In this document: piece by piece, positions 59,398-64,000 of the stretch
Layout of the letters: each line of letters opens with the position of its first letter
How positions within the stretch are numbered: the stretch's first letter is position 1
Assembly: GCA_003247575.1 (NCBI GenBank)
Contig: QJZC01000010.1
Span: 62,001-126,000, forward strand
Origin: Pseudomonadota bacterium
GTDB taxonomy: Bacteria; Myxococcota_A; UBA9160; SZUA-336
Direction of reading: 5' to 3'
Length of the DNA stretch: 64,000 nt
Position numbers and translations under genes: made by a program
Notes under the pieces: generated by a model
The model's database searches: none
What the model saw: the letters and a program-made list of their open reading frames with translations, nothing else
Told to the model about the DNA's origin: nothing

Positions 59398-61023
59398 TCA
59401 AGCGCGGCGACGCTTCAAGTCGTTCTCGTACTCCTGGTAGTTTCCCTCGAACCACTCCACATGGCCATCGCCTTCGAACGCGAGCATGTGCGTTGCGATG
59501 CGATCGAGAAACCAGCGGTCGTGCGAGATCACGACCACGCATCCCGCGAAGCCGAGGAGCGCTTCTTCGAGTGCGCGCAAGGTGTCTACGTCGAGGTCGT
59601 TCGTGGGCTCGTCCAGCAAGAGTACGTTGCCCCCGCTGCGCAGCAGCTTGGCCAGATGCAGGCGGTTGCGCTCTCCGCCCGAGAGCATGTGCACCTTCTT
59701 CTGCTGATCGGGTCCGCGAAAGCCGAAGGACGCGACGTAGGCGCGCGTAGAGATCTCGCGCGAGCCCACGCGAATCTGGTCATCGCCTTCGGCGATGGCC
59801 TCCCAGACGGTGGCTTCGGGAGATAGTTCGCTGCGGCTCTGGTCTACGTAGGCCAGCGCTGCCGTGGAGCCTACGCGCAGCTCGCCACTGTCTTGGGCCT
59901 CTTGGCCGACGATCATGCGGAACAAGGTTGTCTTGCCCGCACCGTTCGGGCCGATCACTCCGACGATGCCCCCCGGCGGCAGGGAGAAGCTGAGCTCTTG
60001 GATCAAGTGCCGCTCGCCGAAGCCCTTCGAGACCTTGTCTGCTTCGATCACGACGTCACCCAGGCGAGGGCCCGGTGGAATCGAGATCTCCACCGACTCG
60101 GGGAGGCGCTGCTCCTCCTCGGCCCGCAAAGCGTCGAACGCCCGAATTCGCGCTTTGCCCTTGGCCTGGCGTGCGCGAGGAGCCATGCGGATCCATTCGA
60201 GCTCGCGCTCGAGCGAACGCCGACGTGCTGCATTTTTGCGCTCGTCCTGTGCGAGACGCTTCTGTTTCTGCTCGAGCCAGCTGGAGTAGTTGCCCTCGAA
60301 GGGAAACCCCCGGCCGCGATCTAGCTCGAGGATCCAGCCTGCCACGTTGTCGAGGAAGTAGCGATCGTGCGTCACCGCGATGACCGTTCCCTTGTAGTCG
60401 CGCAAGAATTGCTCGAGCCAGGCGACGGACTCTGCATCGAGGTGGTTCGTCGGCTCGTCCAGCAACAGCACGTCGGGTTGCTCGAGCAGCAAGCGGCAGA
60501 GGGCGACTCGTCTGCGCTCTCCTCCTGATAGGGTTTCGACCGAGGACTCCCCATCGGGTACGCGCAGGGCGCCCATGGCGATGTCGAGTGTGCGATCCAG
60601 TTCCCAAGCGCCGAGTGCATCGATCTGATCCTGGAGCTTGGCCTGCTTCTGGAGCAGCACATTCATCTCGTCATCGCTCATCGGCTCCGCGAACTTCGCG
60701 CTCAGCTCATCGAAGCGGGCGAGCAGCGCCCTCGTGTCTGCCACGCCGTCCTCGACGTTCTCGCGGACATTCTTGGAGGGATCGAGCTGTGGCTCCTGCT
60801 GCAGGTATCCGATTCGGATCCCGGAAGCTGCGCGGGCCTCGCCGAGAAACTCCTTGTCGATGCCCGCCATGATCTTGAGCAGGGTGCTCTTGCCGGCTCC
60901 ATTGGGCCCGACGACGCCGATCTTGGCTCCGGGAAGAAACGCAAGGGTGATGCCGTCGAGCAGCACACGGTCGGGCGGAACGACCTTGCGTAGATCTTGA
61001 AGTGTATAGACGAACTCAGGCAC
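59398..61023 (-). CDS. ettA: Energy-dependent translational throttle protein EttA (ABC-F)
   Basis: This ribosome-bound ABC-F ATPase binds the E-site and tunes entry into elongation with cellular ATP/ADP. It has two ABC cassettes: Walker A loops '[19 protein letters not shown]' and '[19 protein letters not shown]', signatures '[20 protein letters not shown]' and '[20 protein letters not shown]', and Walker B '[12 protein letters not shown]' and '[12 protein letters not shown]'. The P-site tRNA-interaction motif follows the first cassette ('[20 protein letters not shown]'), and the arm is present. It has 541 aa. It begins 3 bases after the stop of the DNA methyltransferase gene, so it is the second gene of that unit. 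Confidence 0.96.
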   Translation of the reverse strand: MPEFVYTLQDLRKVVPPDRVLLDGITLAFLPGAKIGVVGPNGAGKSTLLKIMAGIDKEFLGEARAASGIRIGYLQQEPQLDPSKNVRENVEDGVADTRALLARFDELSAKFAEPMSDDEMNVLLQKQAKLQDQIDALGAWELDRTLDIAMGALRVPDGESSVETLSGGERRRVALCRLLLEQPDVLLLDEPTNHLDAESVAWLEQFLRDYKGTVIAVTHDRYFLDNVAGWILELDRGRGFPFEGNYSSWLEQKQKRLAQDERKNAARRRSLERELEWIRMAPRARQAKGKARIRAFDALRAEEEQRLPESVEISIPPGPRLGDVVIEADKVSKGFGERHLIQELSFSLPPGGIVGVIGPNGAGKTTLFRMIVGQEAQDSGELRVGSTAALAYVDQSRSELSPEATVWEAIAEGDDQIRVGSREISTRAYVASFGFRGPDQQKKVHMLSGGERNRLHLAKLLRSGGNVLLLDEPTNDLDVDTLRALEEALLGFAGCVVVISHDRWFLDRIATHMLAFEGDGHVEWFEGNYQEYENDLKRRRA

Positions 61024-61026
61024 GAT

Positions 61027-61923
61027 TCAGTCTCCCTGGTCGGGTGCGCCGCGTTCGACGGCGGGCACCTCTTGGCCAGCTTCGTAGTTTTTCGCTCCCG
61101 CAGCAGAGCCCGCCGAATAGCCGCTCAGACGGCGCTGCATGATCGCGATCGCTTCGGGGTTCTCGTCCACGAGCAAGAAGTCGCGGCCGTGCTTGGCGGC
61201 CGCTTCTCCGAACGACCCACTTCCGGCGAAGAAGTCCACCAGCATGTCGCCCGCGCGTGAGTGAACGCGGACGATTCGTTCGAGGATCCCTAGCGGCTTC
61301 TGTGTAGCGTAGCCTGTCTTCTCCTTGCCGGTGGGGCTTACGATCGTGTGCCACCAGACGTCGGTGGGTGTCTTGCCTCGCGCCGCCTTCTCCGGGCCCA
61401 CGAGACCGGGAGCAAGGTACGGGATGCGGTCGATTTCTGAGTACTGGTAGGTGTAGCGGGCCGGATCCGCAACGTACCAGAGCAGATTGTCGTGCTTTGG
61501 CGACCAGCGGCGCTTGTTCCGGGCACCGTAGTCGTAGGCCCAGATGATCTCGTTCATGAAGCAGTCACGTCCGAAGATCTGATCGAGCAGCACCTTGCAG
61601 TAGTGGACCTCCCGATAGTCGATGTGCAGAAAGAAAGAGCCGTCCCCCGCGAGAATGCGCCTCGCCTCTCGCAGCCGCGGCTCGAGAAACGCCAGGTAGT
61701 CATCGAAACTATCGGCAAAGCTACTCGAGCCGAGCTCGATGCTCCGGTAGCGCTGCCCCTTGAACCCGCGCCGATCTCCGTCCTCGCTGCGGACCGTTGC
61801 CAGGCGAGTTCTCCGCTGCTGGATGCCTGTGTTGAACGGCGGATCGATGTAGATCAGGTTGGCGAATCCATCCGCCAGTGTACGCAGGACGTGCAAGTTG
61901 TCGCCCAGGACGATCCGTCCCAC
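61027..61923 (-). CDS. Solitary site-specific DNA methyltransferase (beta-class amino-methyltransferase)
   Basis: The motif order is catalytic motif IV 'LIYIDPPFNTGIQQRRTRL' first and SAM motif I 'DMLVDFFAGSGSFGEAAAKH' last, with the target-recognition region between; this is beta class, as in CcrM. The product is N6-methyladenine or N4-methylcytosine; DPPF does not decide. It has 298 aa from GTG 61923 (GGGAG 5 bases upstream). No restriction endonuclease or specificity gene is nearby, so it looks like an orphan, possibly regulatory methylase. It is transcribed directly into ettA. Confidence 0.9.
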   Translation of the reverse strand: MGRIVLGDNLHVLRTLADGFANLIYIDPPFNTGIQQRRTRLATVRSEDGDRRGFKGQRYRSIELGSSSFADSFDDYLAFLEPRLREARRILAGDGSFFLHIDYREVHYCKVLLDQIFGRDCFMNEIIWAYDYGARNKRRWSPKHDNLLWYVADPARYTYQYSEIDRIPYLAPGLVGPEKAARGKTPTDVWWHTIVSPTGKEKTGYATQKPLGILERIVRVHSRAGDMLVDFFAGSGSFGEAAAKHGRDFLLVDENPEAIAIMQRRLSGYSAGSAAGAKNYEAGQEVPAVERGAPDQGD

Positions 61924-62052
61924 GGTACTCCCAATCGGTTTCCGGCCTCGGGTCAGTTCTCGGCCTCGAATCCGCTTCCGGTCTCGAGGCGATTTACCGT
62001 CTCGAGGCGAGGCCCGTCCTCCCCTCGGCTGGGCCCTGCCGTGCGCCGCCGA

Positions 62053-63360
62053 TCACGCGGAGGATAGCCGCCGATGCGCGTCGCGCACGAGGCTGTCGAC
62101 CCGCAGTCCGAACGGGCAGCTGCCGGTGCAGGCGCTGTGGGAACAGCCGGTGCATGCCGAGGCGGGCTCGCCGAGCGATGCGTACTCGCGTTGCCCCATC
62201 TCGAGGTCGCCGTAGTCCACCGCGTACATCCGCGTCCGCAGCGCGTCCGCGATCGAGACCCCGGCCGGGCAGGCTCCGTAGCATGCGGAGCAGCCCTGAC
62301 GGCAGGTCGAAGCCGAATGCCGACCGATGTACCGCTCGAGCAGGGCCACGTCGAACGAGCGCACCTTCGGCTGACCGGACGCGCCGAGATACTCGCGAAT
62401 CTGATCGGTCTCGGTCATCGACACGATCAGAGCGTCGATGTTGGAGTTGGAGAGCACCCAGCGGAAGGCGGCTTGCGCGAACGTGCCCTGGTCGCTCTCG
62501 AACGGGCGCATGTCGTTCAGCTTGGCTCCCATCAAGGTCTTCATGGCGATCGTACCGACGCCCTCTCGTTTGGCGCGCGCGAGCAGCGCGGCGAGTTCGG
62601 GCTGAACGGCGATGAAATCGAAGCTGCGGGTCAGGCGCTCGTAGAAGGACGGGTCCTGCCCGAAGTTGTAGGCGAGCAGCATGACGTCGACCAGCTTCTG
62701 ATCGAGCGCGTAGCGAATGCAGTCGGAGAGGAGACCTCCGTGGCCGGAGATTCCCGTGAATCGGATCTTGCCCTGCTCCTTGGCGCGCTCGATGAATTCG
62801 CCCCATTCGGGATTCTTGAGGCGCTCCACGTCGTTCACCGCGTGGTTGAAGTAGATCTCCACCCGGTCGGTGCGCAGCCGCCGGAGACTGCCCTCGAGAG
62901 CCTGCATGAGCTGGGCGCGGGTCGAGTCGGCTTCGCACTTGACTTTGCTGGCGAGGATGACCTTCTCGCGAACACCCGCCAGGGCCTTGCCGACCGTCTC
63001 CTCGGAGCGCCCGCCCTTGTAGCTCTCCGCGGTGTCGAAGTAGTTGATGCCTCTGTCGAGCGCGAAGCGAACGACGTCCTCGCCGCTCGCAAGGCGGCTC
63101 GAGCCGAACGAGATGTCCGAGATTTCGAGCCCGGTGCGACCGAGCTTGCGGTAGCTGCGTACTTCGGTCTCGCTCCCGCCCTCCTTGCCGTGTGCTCGCT
63201 GCCAGGTGGAGGTTCCGAGGCTCAGCCCCAGGGTGGCCGCCGCTCCGCTTTTGAGCAGGGTCCGCCGGTCTACGCGGGGCGAGTCTTGGACTTCCGCGTT
63301 GCCCGCTGAGGAGGGGGTGCAGGCTTCCGAGGAAACGAAGGAAGAGGACGTCTTGTCCAT
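62053..63360 (-). CDS. Tat-exported aldo/keto reductase with C-terminal 2x[4Fe-4S] domain
   Basis: ATG 63360 (GGGAGG 7 bases upstream) begins a twin-arginine-type leader, 'SPRVDRRTLLKSGAAATLGL'. The barrel shows AKR landmarks: 'YRKLGRTGLEISDISFGSS', 'GINYFDTAESYKGGRSEETV', the catalytic Lys in 'VILASKVKC', and 'AVNDVERLKNPEWGEFIERA'. The C-terminal 80 residues carry two cluster motifs, 'CRQGCSACYGACP' and 'CTGCSHSACTGSCP'. It has 435 aa. The combination suggests a periplasmic redox enzyme; its substrate is unknown. It lies downstream of a second AKR gene on the same strand, 85 bases apart. Confidence 0.9.
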   Translation of the reverse strand: MDKTSSSFVSSEACTPSSAGNAEVQDSPRVDRRTLLKSGAAATLGLSLGTSTWQRAHGKEGGSETEVRSYRKLGRTGLEISDISFGSSRLASGEDVVRFALDRGINYFDTAESYKGGRSEETVGKALAGVREKVILASKVKCEADSTRAQLMQALEGSLRRLRTDRVEIYFNHAVNDVERLKNPEWGEFIERAKEQGKIRFTGISGHGGLLSDCIRYALDQKLVDVMLLAYNFGQDPSFYERLTRSFDFIAVQPELAALLARAKREGVGTIAMKTLMGAKLNDMRPFESDQGTFAQAAFRWVLSNSNIDALIVSMTETDQIREYLGASGQPKVRSFDVALLERYIGRHSASTCRQGCSACYGACPAGVSIADALRTRMYAVDYGDLEMGQREYASLGEPASACTGCSHSACTGSCPFGLRVDSLVRDAHRRLSSA

Positions 63361-63445
63361 GGCGTGGCCTCCCATCTGTTCCAGGCTGTTCCAGGCCGCC
63401 CGACAGGGTATCCTATTCCGCCGACGGGTTGGGGCTCCCTCGGCG

Positions 63446-64000
63446 TCAGATTCCATCGAGACCCGGTGCAAACAGCGGCTCGATGGCCTGTTCCGACAGG
63501 TCGCGCTCGAGCGCCTCGCGCGCGGGGGCGACCGCTCCGGCGCTCGCGAAGCTCAAGATGCTGCGGAGCAAGGTGACGTCGCTGCTCGTGTTCAGGAAGA
63601 CCCCGGGCCGCGCCAGCGCGAAGTGCACCGCCCGTTCGAGCGCCGCCGGATCGCGCAGAGGCTCGTACCAGCTGAAGCGGGGACCGTCGCTCGCCGCATC
63701 CCAGCGCCGGCGAGCGACCGCCTTGATGGTCTGTAGGGCAACCTGGTTCAGCTGGCAGTATTCGTAGAGGGCGTCGAAGGATTGCGCGTAGGCATCCTGT
63801 CGCAGCATCGCGAAGTTGTAGGGAGCCAGCACCGAGTCGAACGCGAAGCGCTCTAGGCTTCGCAGGTGCATCTCGGGTGCGCGCGTTCCATGTCCGGTGA
63901 TGCCGATGTGGCGCACCCAGCCGCGCTCGCGAGCCTCGCGAGCCGCGTCGAGGGCGCCTCCGGGTCCGAGCGCGGTCTCCCACTCGGTCTCGTCGACCAG
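63446..64000 (-). CDS. Aldo/keto reductase family protein (5' end beyond window)
   Basis: The frame is open to the window edge, so only the C-terminal 184 residues are seen. Recognisable AKR features are 'HIGITGHGTRAPEMHLRSL', 'AFDSVLAPYNF', and 'VALQTIKAVARRRWD', where the last matches the strand that in relatives reads GVGTIAMKT. It has no cysteine-rich tail, unlike its downstream neighbour. Resemblance to that neighbour ('KIRFTGISGHGG', 'DVMLLAYNFGQ') suggests the two are diverged tandem paralogues. Confidence 0.85.
   Translation of the reverse strand: MVDETEWETALGPGGALDAAREARERGWVRHIGITGHGTRAPEMHLRSLERFAFDSVLAPYNFAMLRQDAYAQSFDALYEYCQLNQVALQTIKAVARRRWDAASDGPRFSWYEPLRDPAALERAVHFALARPGVFLNTSSDVTLLRSILSFASAGAVAPAREALERDLSEQAIEPLFAPGLDGI

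Overview
The window is GC-rich, with third codon positions mostly G or C, and is packed with conserved housekeeping genes of a Gram-negative bacterium. It encodes a meso-diaminopimelate type MurE, lipoproteins, a LolA-like protein with a DUF1302 beta-barrel partner, an MltD-type lytic transglycosylase, SppA, a PhaR-type PHA regulator, isovaleryl-CoA dehydrogenase and an MJ0042 zinc-ribbon protein. Together these suggest an uncultured deltaproteobacterial-type lineage (Myxococcota, Desulfobacterota or Binatota-like). That placement is inference. There are no rRNA or tRNA genes, insertion sequences, prophage genes or CRISPR arrays; it looks like ordinary chromosome.

Layout. 1-12 kb: a truncated FMN glutamate synthase-like gene, gamma-glutamyltransferase, an unknown exported protein, a tiny cysteine protein behind a cation/proton antiporter fused to a PTS EIIA domain, a GH84 O-GlcNAcase-like enzyme, a YceK-like lipoprotein, and a recQ / CysQ-like phosphatase / DEDDh exonuclease run. 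12-17 kb: a compact operon with a ribbon-helix-helix/CxxC regulator sitting on a palindrome, a ferredoxin, a P-loop/VWA protein, a MoxR AAA+ ATPase, and a single ORF fusing a MocA-like nucleotidyltransferase to nucleoside diphosphate kinase. 17-32.5 kb (minus strand): the division and cell wall (dcw) cluster mraZ-rsmH-ftsL-ftsI-murE-murF-murD-ftsW-murC-murB-ftsQ-ftsA-ftsZ, nearly all joined by short overlaps. mraY and murG are missing from their usual places. An esterase-like lipoprotein candidate follows ftsZ.

32.7-48.8 kb: phaR-type regulator, MJ0042 protein, tatA, phosphomannomutase, an EI24/CysZ-like membrane protein, a 2-phosphoglycerate kinase-like protein, then a tight M48 protease / AAA+ / VWA / SppA operon, trmB, rlmN, a PPP-type phosphatase and isovaleryl-CoA dehydrogenase. 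48.8-64 kb: an MltD-like transglycosylase, a DUF2779 protein, a DUF1302 / LolA-like pair, apaG, a CNNM/CorC protein, an orphan hybrid histidine kinase (no receiver), ettA coupled to a solitary DNA methyltransferase, and two aldo/keto reductases, the last cut by the window edge.

The observations most worth following are: the dcw cluster without its two lipid-linked steps; the self-contained regulator/ferredoxin/VWA/MoxR/MocA-NDK operon, which resembles molybdenum-hydroxylase cofactor assembly modules but has no hydroxylase in the window; the perfect inverted repeat on top of that operon's first start codon; and the second AAA+/VWA pair sandwiched between two envelope proteases.
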